The notes below the pieces were generated by a model, which saw only the letters and a program-made list of their open reading frames with translations, ran no database searches and was not told where the DNA came from. This document shows, one piece after another, positions 1-10,170 of a stretch of DNA of 64,000 nucleotides; the first letter of the stretch is position 1, and each line of letters opens with the position of its first letter. Both the position numbers and the translations under genes were made by a program. This DNA comes from Tetranychus cinnabarinus (taxonomy: Eukaryota > Arthropoda > Arachnida > Trombidiformes > Tetranychidae), in the NCBI GenBank assembly GCA_022266195.1, contig WHVY01000001.1, forward strand, positions 7,006,001-7,070,000, read 5' to 3'.

Positions 1-89
1 TGTTTGGTAATTGTGAATGGTGCTAATGGTGATTTTCGTACCCAAATATGGCATATTGTTTCATTAGATTTCTTTGGGTAATGAGATGA

Positions 90-1592
90 TACGATTCTTA
101 TGAAACAAGTCCAGAAAACATGGAAGAGGATGCCCACTGGTACCACATAGAGGCTGAAAGAATCTTTTCTATCCACCTACAGGAAACAAAATTCACGATC
201 AACGACGGTACCACCGCCACCCTGTCGATCCTACGAAACAACAACACTACCTCCTCCTCCTCCTCCGCCACCAACAAAACCATTCATAGTAACTTATGAG
301 AATTGTCAACACTCTTGTGCTGGTCTTCACTTTTCAGATATCTGGGATATGGAAGTAACTTTGAGTAAAATAAACATCGATGATATATTTCATTTTCCAT
401 ATGCATTAGCCTCTTTGATAAGGAAAGAGGTTAATTTAAGAGAGTCCTTGAAGCATAGACATTTCATCTTAACTAATGGATTAACTTTGATTGGTGGTTT
501 GACGGGTGAACTGGAATTTAATTTAACCATGGATCCATTTGTGGGAAGAGTAAATACTTCAGAAGTTATAGCAATCAACATGATAAACTCACTTTCAGAG
601 CTTCTTGGACTGTCAACCACAGAAATGAATAACGTGCGTTCCCTTCAATCAAGGAACGACAAGTAGGGCAACAGAGCTGAGAGGAACCAGCAACCAAATT
701 TATCGGGAAGTTGTTCAACAATCTTTAACCATTAGCGAGCGTTCGTCTGAATTGATTGAAATTACTCGTTTTGATGAATAGTCTCGATTGGTGGTTATCT
801 GGTAACCCGGTTAAATCTGTTTCATCAGCAAACTATTCAATATTAGATGTAACAAGTGCTCATCGTTTGTGGATAGGTGGTCATCTTGAATTAGATGGAT
901 TCTTTGTTCCTAGTGGAGCTGTTGCCAAAGGATTCCAAGGTTGTCTAGCTGATTTAATGTATGATGAGAAGCACATTGGTCTTTGGGATTTCAGTTATAC
1001 CTCTCCAACCGGTTGTAAACCATGTTCGAAGAGTGCATTAGAATCAGGAGAATATGGCGTCTTTCAATTTAATGGCAAATCATCATATTCCGTACTTGAT
1101 CAAATCCCACGATATGATAATAGAAATTACCAAGTAGTAATGTTGATGAGAACCTTTGATGAATCCGCAATAATCTTTTTCTGTTCAGATGTTGATACAG
1201 GAAATTACATCGCTATACACATTGTAAATGGACGTGTATCATTCTCTTTCCGAGATAGTCCGGAAACATGGCTAAAATTGGTTACCACAGATAAATATAA
1301 CAATGGTGAATGGTTCAGAGTAACAGCTGCAAGATCAGAAACACGGGCAATATTATCAGTGGATAAAGAAAACATTGAAGGTGAAGTTGAAGCATATAAT
1401 TCCGATTTAGGTGATTGTAAAATTCACTTTGGAGGAGTCCCACCAAACTTTACAACTCACCATTGGCCTAATCTTGATTTTAAACCATTCCTTGGTTGCA
1501 TGAAGGATGTTCAAATCGATACAACACCTTTAAATCTAATGAATGGAGAAACATTTGGATTATCGACTGGATGTAAAATTGAAATTGAATGA
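90..1592 (+). pseudogene. Laminin alpha-like G-domain fragment, rearranged and frame-broken
   Basis: The block at 756-1592 encodes the end of one laminin G domain (LWIGGH, GFQGC, then IGLWDF and GCKPC) followed by a second complete one starting EYGVFQFNGK and ending GCMKDVQ...STGCKIE, as in arthropod laminin alpha LG repeats. An upstream piece at about 90-299 has the WYHIEAER motif of an LG domain in another frame. Between them, 340-663 and 665-781 give coiled-coil-like text resembling laminin domain I, in two further frames. Nothing at the frame changes looks like a splice site, and coiled coil sitting between LG pieces is out of order for a laminin. I therefore call it a decayed or rearranged fragment whose 5' part lies outside the window. 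Laminin G similarity is firm; subunit identity and pseudogene status are inferred. Stop at 1590-1592. Confidence 0.6.
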
Positions 1593-2558
1593 TGGATCAA
1601 GATTTCGTAAAGCGACATCAAGAAATGATTGAATATTGAAGATAACACTAACAAATCCAAACCTTCTAAAGAAAGGTTGAGATTGATTTTAAAATGCATT
1701 TACAGTAATTTATATTGATTTTTCAATCTATTCTTTTAAATTTACTTTCACGTGTCATGATTTGAAATTTTTCAGTCTTCAAATTTTTTTCGGTCATTTA
1801 TCGACTTGTAAATTCCCATTTAAGAAAATTAATGGACAAAAGAAATATAATTCAATTTATTATAAATGACGGTATCTTTGAATTATTAAATATAGCGCGT
1901 GATTATTGTTTTACATTTTGAGTTTGCCCAAAAGAATTGCATCTTTCAATCTAAAGTAAGGTAACTCTGACTCTTTGTTTTCAAAGATCCTTGATTAAAT
2001 TTGTGTTCAACTATGTTATGATTGAAGTTTATTTATTATTCAGTGGCACATAATTTAAATTACAGTAGTACAGATAAACCATTTCGCCTTGGACTGAACC
2101 CTCTTAAAATTCGGCTTCAACAGTGTTAAGGTTAGTCTCTCTTTTTTCTTTTCCCTTTACCTTACAAATTTTAAGTTCATTGAATTTTCTATTGATCATA
2201 TGTAGGGACAACATAAATTCATACCCACGGAGTCTCATTTTAAGAGGGTTGATTTCAATCGCCAGAACCAGATCATGCGCCCAAGTTTTAATCACTGACA
2301 GTCTGACAAAATTACCTTTTGTTTTTTTAAAGATCGTAATTATTTCCATCAACTGTTTCTTTTCAAGTTATGGTTCATTTTGTGATTCAACCAAAATTGC
2401 ATTTGTATTTTGATTGCCATCTTGCTACTGAAATCTGACCAGACTCATCTTTAAGTCTTGAATATCTGGATTCAAGTTTTTAATTTTGTGTTTTTAAAAT
2501 TCATAAAATTGTAAAATCATATTCATCATCAGTGTAAAAACTAAAAGTGAACGGCATC
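1593..2558. other. Intergenic DNA upstream of tango
   Basis: AT-rich sequence between the laminin fragment and the tango start. Short ORFs exist on both strands at 2104-2413, but they overlap each other, have no family features and are probably chance. No clear TATA box ahead of tango. Confidence 0.5.
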
Positions 2559-5127
2559 ATGGAGAGTGAACAAGCACCAGACAAGGAAAGATTTGCCCGT
2601 GAAAATCACAGTGAAATTGAACGTAGACGTCGAAATAAAATGACTGCCTACATTACTGAATTATCTGACATGGTTCCAACTTGCAGTACATTGGCAAGAA
2701 AACCAGATAAATTGACCATCCTTAGAATGGCTGTTAATCACATGAAATCATTACGAGGTACAGGTAATACTAGTAATGATGGTACATACAAGCCTTCATT
2801 TCTCACGGATCAAGAACTTAAACATCTTATTTTAGAGGTAATTGAATATTAGCATTTGTTGTTTTTTATGTAGTCATTTTTAATTGATTAGTTTTAGTCG
2901 ATTGACAATTTTTATTGAAACAAAATAGTTATATGCTTTTTCTATAATGGCATAATCCATATTTTAATCTCAATGTTATTTTTATCTTATTTTAGGCAGC
3001 TGATGGTTTTTTGTTCGTCGTTTCTTGTGATACAGGCCGAATAATCTACGTCTCTGATTCAGTCACACCGGTTTTAAATCATTCGCAATCAGATTTTTTC
3101 AACTCTTGTATATATGATCTTGTTCACCCTGAAGATCGTGAAAAAGTCCAAGAGCAACTTTCGACCTCAGAATCTCCCAACTCAGCAAGAATTTTAGACC
3201 TCAAAAGTAAGTTTGTTATTCTATGTTTAAAAAACGAAATTTTAGCTCATCTATTTAAATAATGACAGCTAATTTGATCTCGTTCTTATCTATTCTGTTT
3301 GCAACTTTCTATTCCTTTATTTAGCCGGAACTGTTAAAAAGGATGGAAGTCAAAATTTATCACGAATGTCGATGGGATCTAGAAGAGCATTTATTTTTCG
3401 AATGAAAGTTGGAAATATTCAACCTGATGCCTTATCTCCTGGTCATATCCATCGTATACGTCAAAGAAACAGTTTGGGTCCTTCAAATGATGGCAATGCC
3501 TATACTGTTGTTCATTGTACCGGTTATATTAAGAATTGGCCTCCAGCTGGTGTTCCAATTGAAAGAGGTTTAGATGGAGAAGATGGTCATCATGGCTCTC
3601 ATTTTTGTTTGGTAGCCATTGGCAGACTTCAAGTTACTAGTACTCCAGATACCAGTGATCTAATGGGATCTAATTCAAATGCGGAATTCATTACTCGCCA
3701 CAGTATGGATGGGAAATTCACATTTGTTGATCAGAGAGTTGGTGCTCTTCTCGGTTATCAACCACAAGAACTTCTTGGTAAATCTTGCTTCGACTTCATT
3801 CACCCAGAGAATCAGAATCAGATGAAAGATGCTTTTGAACAAGGTAACATTTTTAGAAATATTGCAAAATTTCATCTTTATTGATAAATTAATACTCAAA
3901 TTTGTAACACATTTTTATTCTATTTATTACAGTATTAAAACTCAAAGGACAAACATTCATGACAATGTACCGATTTCGTGCAAAAAATTGTGACTGGGTT
4001 TGGTTTCGAACATCAAGTTTTGCTTTTATCAATCCATACTCACAAGAAGTTGAATACATCGTTTGTACTAATGTATTAGCAAAGTTAGTATTTTTTCTTG
4101 AATTATTTACTTGCTATGATTCAGTAACAAAAAATCTGTGAATTGATTTTTTTAAATACATTTAATATAAAATAATTTGTTATATCGTTCTCCCCATTTT
4201 GCCTAGAAGTCACAATCAAGTTGGTCACGTTACACAGCAAGATCATCAAAATTCGTCTGCTGACAACTCAATGACGCACAATTATCAAACTCATTCCATT
4301 CAAGGAAACACTGGCTTAGTTTCTACTAATCAACAACCTAAGTCCGAAGGTTTAGACTACAGCTCACAACGTTCAGATGTTTACTCATCAATGATTCAAC
4401 AAACACGACCTCATTTACATGGACAAACCATTTCTAATGATCGTCGACCTCCGCCAACTGCTGGTCAAATTTACGGCTCATATGATCAATCTGCGAATCC
4501 AATGAGTTATACTCCGAACAGCAGTGCATCATCAGTTCCACCTCAAGCTAATATGGGCGCTACAAATACACTATCTCAAATGAATAAGAATTCTAGCTCC
4601 AGAAATTCTCCATCACCACCAATGACTGCCTGGGCTCCAAGGCCTATTCAAAGGGTAATTACTCACATTAAAATATAATCTTTTCAAGTTAAATTTCTGT
4701 TCTAATTATATTTTTCTTGACAAACAGTCTGACGGCTACAATCAAGCGTATAATCAAATCAGCCCACCTTCAAGGAGTCCATCAGGGCCAACTTACACGC
4801 AGCTCAATAGTGCAGTTGGAAATAGAGGTAATGATGATGCTTAAATTTGTTAGTGAATTAATTATTCTAATTTCAATTTCTTTCATTTTTCTCTTACTAG
4901 GTATGTGGGGACAATGGCAAGGAACTGCTACACCAGAAACTCCAGTCTCATCTGCACCCTCCGCTCAACAAACAGGACCACCTAATCATCCTCAAAATCA
5001 TGTAAATTCCAATGCATCCGGTCCTCATCCACCTCAACAAGAATTATCAGACATGTTACAAATGCTTGGACAAACGGAACCAACCTCATTTGAAGATTTA
5101 TCAATGTTTAATACATTCACAGAATGA
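2559..5127 (+). CDS. tgo: ARNT/tango bHLH-PAS transcription factor
   Basis: Obligate dimer partner of class I bHLH-PAS factors (AhR/spineless, Sim, HIF, trachealess families), acting in the nucleus. Seven exons fit GT/AG sites: 2559-2837, 2996-3206, 3325-3843, 3933-4083, 4207-4654, 4728-4827 and 4901-5127, all phases consistent. Exon 1 carries the bHLH (basic region ENHSEIERRRRNKM, then helix-loop-helix through KLTILRMAVNHMKS). Exon 2 starts PAS-A (AADGFLFVVS...DLVHPED), exon 3 completes it and starts PAS-B (FITRHSMDGKFTFVDQRVG...FIHPENQ), and exon 4 ends PAS-B with CDWVWFRTSSFAF. Exons 5-7 are Gln/Ser/Pro-rich activation-domain sequence, and the last residues DLSMFNTFTE match the conserved ARNT C-terminus. 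I chose the ATG at 2559; an in-frame GTG just upstream is not used in eukaryotes. Complete and apparently functional. Confidence 0.95.
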
Positions 5128-5244
5128 AAAACAGTGAGAAACAATGAAAAAGTTCCCCGGACATAGGATTTTAACTGAATCAGTCAAACCTCTCAGAATT
5201 AGACTGGATGAATCGCTCGAAAACCTATTTAAACTCATAATGAG

Positions 5245-5250
5245 AATAAA
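5245..5250 (+). terminator. Candidate poly(A) signal for tango
   Basis: AATAAA about 118 nt after the tango stop codon, the first canonical hexamer downstream. Confidence 0.4.
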
Positions 5251-5399
5251 TATCTTTATAACGAGAGAAAAGTTTCTTTGAAACTTTTTGCAAGTGTTGG
5301 TTGGGAAATTGTAAAATTTTGAGAAACTTATTCTAGCTTGAAAAACTTTTGTAAAAAAAATATCTCAATTCAATCAATAATCAATTGCCTTTTATACTA

Positions 5400-5520
5400 T
5401 TGTTCGTTAATTTTTATTTTTTAATTAGACGAAAGATACAAGACGAGATGATAATAGAAACAGAGACAAACCAACTGTAGCAACGTTTTACCAGTCCAAA
5501 TAAGTCTCGAGAAATGGCCT
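5400..5520. repeat. Chimeric fragment of the DDX5 locus
   Basis: 5402-5447 matches the sequence just beyond the 3' end of the helicase gene (about 16109-16152, TTAGACGAAAGATACAAGAC), and 5448-5515 matches part of its last intron (about 16828-16900, ACAAACCAACTGTAGCAAC and GTCCAAATAAGTCTC). In the gene these stretches are about 670 bp apart, with the last exon between them; here they abut. Confidence 0.6.
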
Positions 5521-5747
5521 AAAAATAGACTTGACATTAGATGTCAGTACGGGAAATAAACACACGAAACTTCAGCAAATAATAAATAATGAATTGCATG
5601 AAATGAATATAATGATTAGACTTTGAATGGGGAAGAGTTGACTGTCTTATTTGACTAAGTTTAGATTAAATTTGCAAATGTAGTATATTTTCAAAATTTT
5701 TAGAAACTATTATGACTAAAATTCTTAATCATGACCTCGTAAAAATG

Positions 5748-5890
5748 AACTGATTACGGGATAATAATGAACTTCTTTAACTTTGGCCGTTTGGAAAAAA
5801 TGATAAATGTTTTCACAGCTCAAGATCGAGTAAATCTCATTGTTTTTTCTGATTTGTTTACTTGTAAACAAAAAGAGGGAAAATTAAAAC
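5748..5890 (+). repeat. Direct repeat flanking the transposase gene, left copy
   Basis: Diverged similarity to about 7374-7520 in the same orientation. Both contain AACTGATTAC, then TTCAC(A/G)GCTCAAGATC(G/A)AGTAAAT(C/T)TCATTG, then TTTGTTTACT followed by an A/G-rich stretch. Read as an old tandem duplication now flanking the transposase ORF. Confidence 0.55.
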
Positions 5891-6233
5891 ACTTCTTTTA
5901 CCCTTTTAAAGTGATCTTCGAACTATCTTGGACTAGCAACCGAAACACTTACTAAGACAGTTCGTTTAGATTATAAAAACCTTTTGCACTTCAAACTGAT
6001 TTGTGATTTTTATGGTTTGATGTCAGTCATTACATCTTTTTAGATATACAATATGATTAGCCAATAATTTAAATATGAAATTGAAAAAGCCTCCAATTGT
6101 TTGAGTATTTTAATGTACCAATCACACAAATCATAACTTTCTTGTCACCTTTCAGATGGTAAACTGAAAGCACAGTTTAAACTTGACCAGTCAATTAATT
6201 TATTTCCCAGAGATAGATAATATTGTGTTAAAA

Positions 6234-7211
6234 ATGCCTAAAACAAGTAATGAAATCAAGGAATTGGTCAGGAAAGCTCATTTCAACGGAGATAGTTCGG
6301 AAGAGATTGCAGAACGATATGATGTTAAATTAACAACTGTGCGTAAGATTATTGGACACATTGGCGTACCTAGAGTTGGATATCGTGGTATCTTAAAGCA
6401 ATCACAACGACCAAAGAAGATCAGTCCAGAAATGGTTGCTGCAATTAAACAATGGCTCGATGAAGATTGTTCAATCACTCTCGAGGATATAGTAGCTAAA
6501 ATTGCCAATCAATATAATGTCAGTGTTCATCGAGATACAGTCAAGAGATATGTCGATGGATTTTATTATTCTTTCAATCGTGTGCCCATTGTACCAAGGA
6601 ATGCACCTGAGGACATAGAAACGCGATTACAATATGCTAAGATGTTTGAGAAAATGGAAGAATATTCGGAAAAAATCATTTTTATTGACGAGACTCATGT
6701 CCAGGTGTTTACTCGGCTCAATAACCCCCCGTCACTTGACTTACGTAAATCTGTGACTAAACGATCTAAACACTTTTCAATTTGCGCTGCAATGGGCATC
6801 AAATCACTAATTTTTTACGGAATCAAAGATGTCGACTCTTCAACCTCCAATATCACACATCATGCAAAAGATTTCATTGACCATCTAGCTTCAAATTCAA
6901 TAACCAATGCATGGATACTCATGGGTAAAGCTGGTGTGGAGCAAATGGAAGAAGTTAAAAAGATTTTCTCAGAGACAGATCATGAACTCCTTTTTATTCC
7001 TCCTTGTGCACCATATTTGAATCCTATTGAGAGTTTATTCCGTCAACTCAAAGAGTATGTAAAATTGTTCTTGCCATTCGATGCTGATCGTGTCTTCGAT
7101 TCAGTCAAACGTATTCCTGAGCTTGTAGATGAAAACGAATGTCAAAAGTATTATCAAAATATGAAAACCTACATTCAAAGATGCTTGGCGGAAGACATTA
7201 TTACAGAGTAA
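6234..7211 (+). CDS. Tc1/mariner (IS630-type) transposase, second catalytic Asp missing
   Basis: Open 325-aa reading frame from the ATG at 6234 (MPKTSNEIKE). Residues about 5-45 form a helix-turn-helix typical of Tc-type transposases (SSEEIAERYDVKLTTVRKII), with a second DNA-binding region to about 115. The DDE domain keeps the first Asp (IFIDETH, D152) and the final acidic residue in PYLNPIES (E266). Where the family has the second Asp (usually W-x-x-x-D-N-A), this reads WILMGKAG with Gly231. No terminal inverted repeats were recognised around it. An intact ORF with a lost catalytic residue suggests a domesticated DNA-binding protein or a very recent inactivation. Diverged direct repeats flank it (5748-5890 and 7374-7520). 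Confidence 0.8.
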   Translation: MPKTSNEIKELVRKAHFNGDSSEEIAERYDVKLTTVRKIIGHIGVPRVGYRGILKQSQRPKKISPEMVAAIKQWLDEDCSITLEDIVAKIANQYNVSVHRDTVKRYVDGFYYSFNRVPIVPRNAPEDIETRLQYAKMFEKMEEYSEKIIFIDETHVQVFTRLNNPPSLDLRKSVTKRSKHFSICAAMGIKSLIFYGIKDVDSSTSNITHHAKDFIDHLASNSITNAWILMGKAGVEQMEEVKKIFSETDHELLFIPPCAPYLNPIESLFRQLKEYVKLFLPFDADRVFDSVKRIPELVDENECQKYYQNMKTYIQRCLAEDIITE

Positions 7212-7373
7212 CTATTTTAATGATCTTTTTAAATCTTAACTGTGTTTAAGCTTCAAGTCTTTGCATTACAACCTCTTGCTGATCTATTAGTGTGGTATCA
7301 TAACCATTTGAATCATAACCAGATTTTAAATTATAACCACCAAACTTATTCTGACGAGGCAAGCTAGTAAAAT

Positions 7374-7520
7374 AAACTGATTACCAAAAACGAATGAATT
7401 TCTTCAAGTTTGACTACCTGTATTTGGATCAATTGATAAATTTTTCACGGCTCAAGATCAAGTAAATTTCATTGAGCTTTCTTCCGATTAACCTTTCTTT
7501 TCAATTCAATAAAATTTGTT
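7374..7520 (+). repeat. Direct repeat flanking the transposase gene, right copy
   Basis: Partner of 5748-5890. It is followed 110 bp later by the tango exon-1 relic, so it is probably part of the same old duplication of the tango neighbourhood. Confidence 0.5.
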
Positions 7521-7632
7521 TACTGAAAGACAAAAAGAAACAAAGTTGTTGATTCATGGTTTACAGTTGAATTTGAAATTTCCAGTTGCTTCAACTTTCT
7601 AACTTCCCACATTTAGTAACACATTTCTGATT

Positions 7633-7722
7633 GAGTATAAGAACTAAAATTGAACGACGCCGGCAGAGCGGGCACTAGAAATGCAGATTTGCCCGTGAAA
7701 ATCACAATGAAATTGAACTTTT
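7633..7722 (+). pseudogene. Relic of tango exon 1
   Basis: The stretch from AACTAAAATTGAACG through ATTTGCCCGTGAAAATCACA to TGAAATTGAAC closely matches tango 2538-2624, the 5' UTR end and the start of the basic region. The start codon and several following codons are altered and similarity stops before the helix-loop-helix. Clear duplicate remnant, not functional. Confidence 0.75.
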
Positions 7723-8974
7723 ATCTTTAGGTAAATTTGCCTGGATGGAGTTTGTTCAAAGTTAAATGCGCAAGTTAACCTGGACTCAATAGGTGTGTTT
7801 ATGATTAGAGCTTGGGAAAAAGATTATCTCATTGAGAATATTTTTGATTCAGTATTTTCAAATCCAACCGTCTTAATCAGTTAGTTGCGATTAATAGACG
7901 GTTGACAAAATCAGCCGAGCTTGCTGAAATGCAATTATTTTACAATTTTCTAGGTTGAACTTCAAATCAACAATTGAAAGCCTCAAGCTGTACAACCAAT
8001 ACTTGAAACTTTTAACCTCATTACGATATGGGCTTGAATTAAATTAAAAGATGAAAACAAGTGAAAGGCAAACACATTGCTGTTCACCGGGTTCTATGCT
8101 ATTCCCCTTCAAATCAAACAAAACTCGGTTTGAAATATCGTTTGAGCAAAATTGTCAGCATTTTTTGAGGTGTTATTGGGTTAAATTTTCCGATGGAGTA
8201 TCAATTTTCATTTTGAAAGACAAAGGTTGTAACTATTGTAATGATTGATATTCCAGTTGATTAATTAACTTTTGGAAGGCAATCTATCATTTCTAAACAC
8301 TGTGAACTACCTAAATAGTCATTGCTACCACTCTACACTACTTAGAATAGCTATTGGAAAAGTCTCATTTGTATTTGCACCTCTAATATTGTAACAACTC
8401 ACTTATTCTGGATGCATGTATGTCATGTTGAAAATATTAACCTGAGTATAGTTGAAGGACATAGATTAAGGTTGGTGCTGAATCTTCACTATTTTGATTG
8501 ATACCATTTTAATGTGATAATCAACCTGATCAGAATTAACCTTGAAGACAGAAGACAAAGAGAAGGCGATTTCAAAGAAAGAAATGAAATAGAGAGAAAG
8601 AGAGAGAAAGAAAAGAGGGGAAGAATGAAAGGGAAAGAAATAGAGGAAAGACAGAAAGACAGCTTTATCTCTCAGCTTTCACTTGAAATAAAAATAGCCG
8701 AAACACTGGTGTAATTTTTGTTTGTATTTTCGTTTCAGTTTTCTTGTTTAGACCTTTGTTTTTTACTGCAAATTTGATTGTTTTTATTGACAATACAGAT
8801 CATCATTTGGTACATCACTTTGTGTAAATGTGATCAAACCATTAAACAACCCAAAGTAAGCTACCATTTTATTCGTTCTATGTATTTTATTTATCCTCGT
8901 TTTTCTGGTTTACCGTGTTTCTGTGATCGTCTATGTTTAGAATTGTCACTTCTTAGGTCTATTGTATTGTATTA
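7723..8974. other. Intergenic DNA with a purine-rich tract
   Basis: AT-rich spacer. About 8540-8670 on the + strand is a strongly purine-rich run of GAAAGAGAGAAAG-type units, which accounts for the open frame across it. No gene supported. Confidence 0.6.
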
Positions 8975-9220
8975 AAGGGTGTCTGTATAACTATGAGCAG
9001 AGGTCTAAATTCATACTAAATTTAATTGGTTTTAGATAAATAATGAAAAGATAAGGATAAGATTCTAACATAACGACAATATGACAATAAAATAATATCT
9101 AATTATTTTGACCAAAAGATGGTGTTGAATGTGGCTATCCTTATCTTTTCATTATTTATCTAAAACCAATTAAATTTAGTATGAATTTAGACCTCTGCTC
9201 ATAGTTATACAGACACCCTT
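8975..9220. mobile_element. TA-flanked MITE with 85-bp inverted repeats
   Basis: Arms 8975-9059 and 9136-9220 are perfect inverted copies starting AAGGGTGTCTGTATAACTAT, around a 76-bp centre. TA dinucleotides at 8973-8974 and 9221-9222 fit a Tc1/mariner target duplication. 246 bp, no coding capacity. Confidence 0.9.
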
Positions 9221-9222
9221 TA

Positions 9223-10170
9223 AATCAATACACACTGTTTATGATTATTATCTTTATTGTAGTGAATTCATTCGCTTTGAAACCTCATAATGTTTTGAGT
9301 CTATGAGTTGAGGGTTATTTTATCTTCTGATGTGCTCTTATATTAATACTCTATTTCACTCTTTCGTATTTTTAGGATATTGTCAATCTTTATTTTTTGG
9401 TTTTCAACTTGATGCTTGGTTAATTATACGTGTAGGTATAAGTTTTTAATTTTTTAAAGTAATCATTGATTTTTCCTTCATTAGGTGTAATAATGACTGA
9501 CAGTTACATGTATTTATGTTCAAAAAAAGGTTGAAAAATTGAGATAAGATTGATAAATACATCCAATGAGTTAACAATCACTTGGCTCTCTTACACAAAC
9601 AAAAACAATACATACTGATCAAGCTTTTGCTAATTAATTGGTTTGCTAATTTGTGTTAACCAGGAAACTGTTTTTCTGATCATTTAATTCGTTTAGTATT
9701 ATCCATTTAATTTCTTTCCGGATTGAATCAAACCTTTATTTTCCATCCATCACTATTTTTTTGCTTGCTCGTCTGACATCAACGTTTTCTTCAACATCAA
9801 ACTGCTCACTATCTTTTTCGTATGATTTTTCTCATTTTATTTTTCTTTCATCATTGATCCAGAAATCGTCTTGATCATCATTACTCCATCTTTACTTTAA
9901 CCAAATCACACTGTGAATATAATGAAGCCTAGGTGGATGAACCTGTGTTGACGTTTCCGGACGTGATGTGGTTTCAACAAAGACATAAAACGAAATCGTT
10001 GGATGATCTAGATTAATTTTTTGACAATAAAAAACAGTAAATTTCAAGTTTATTCCACTCTATCATCAAATATTTAAGTGTGTTTGATGGTATAAAATTT
10101 AAGTGATAACTAACATCTTTAAACCTGATAAGAAACTTTAAAAGAAAGTGATCAATACAAATTGGAAATA
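9223..10170. other. Intergenic DNA upstream of the GTPBP1-like gene
   Basis: AT-rich, pyrimidine-biased in the middle, no ORF with family features. It probably holds the promoter and 5' UTR of the downstream gene, but no TATA box stands out. Confidence 0.4.

Noticed and set aside
98..283. Minus-strand ORF with an E-rich start
   Set aside because: It is the complement of a Ser-codon (TCC) run in the laminin-like segment; no family features.
2104..2413. Overlapping ORFs on both strands upstream of tango
   Set aside because: They overlap head to head, lack motifs and splice context, and look like chance open frames.
8514..8714. 66-aa Arg/Glu/Lys-rich ORF
   Set aside because: It is a purine-rich simple-sequence run translated; such runs lack stops by composition.
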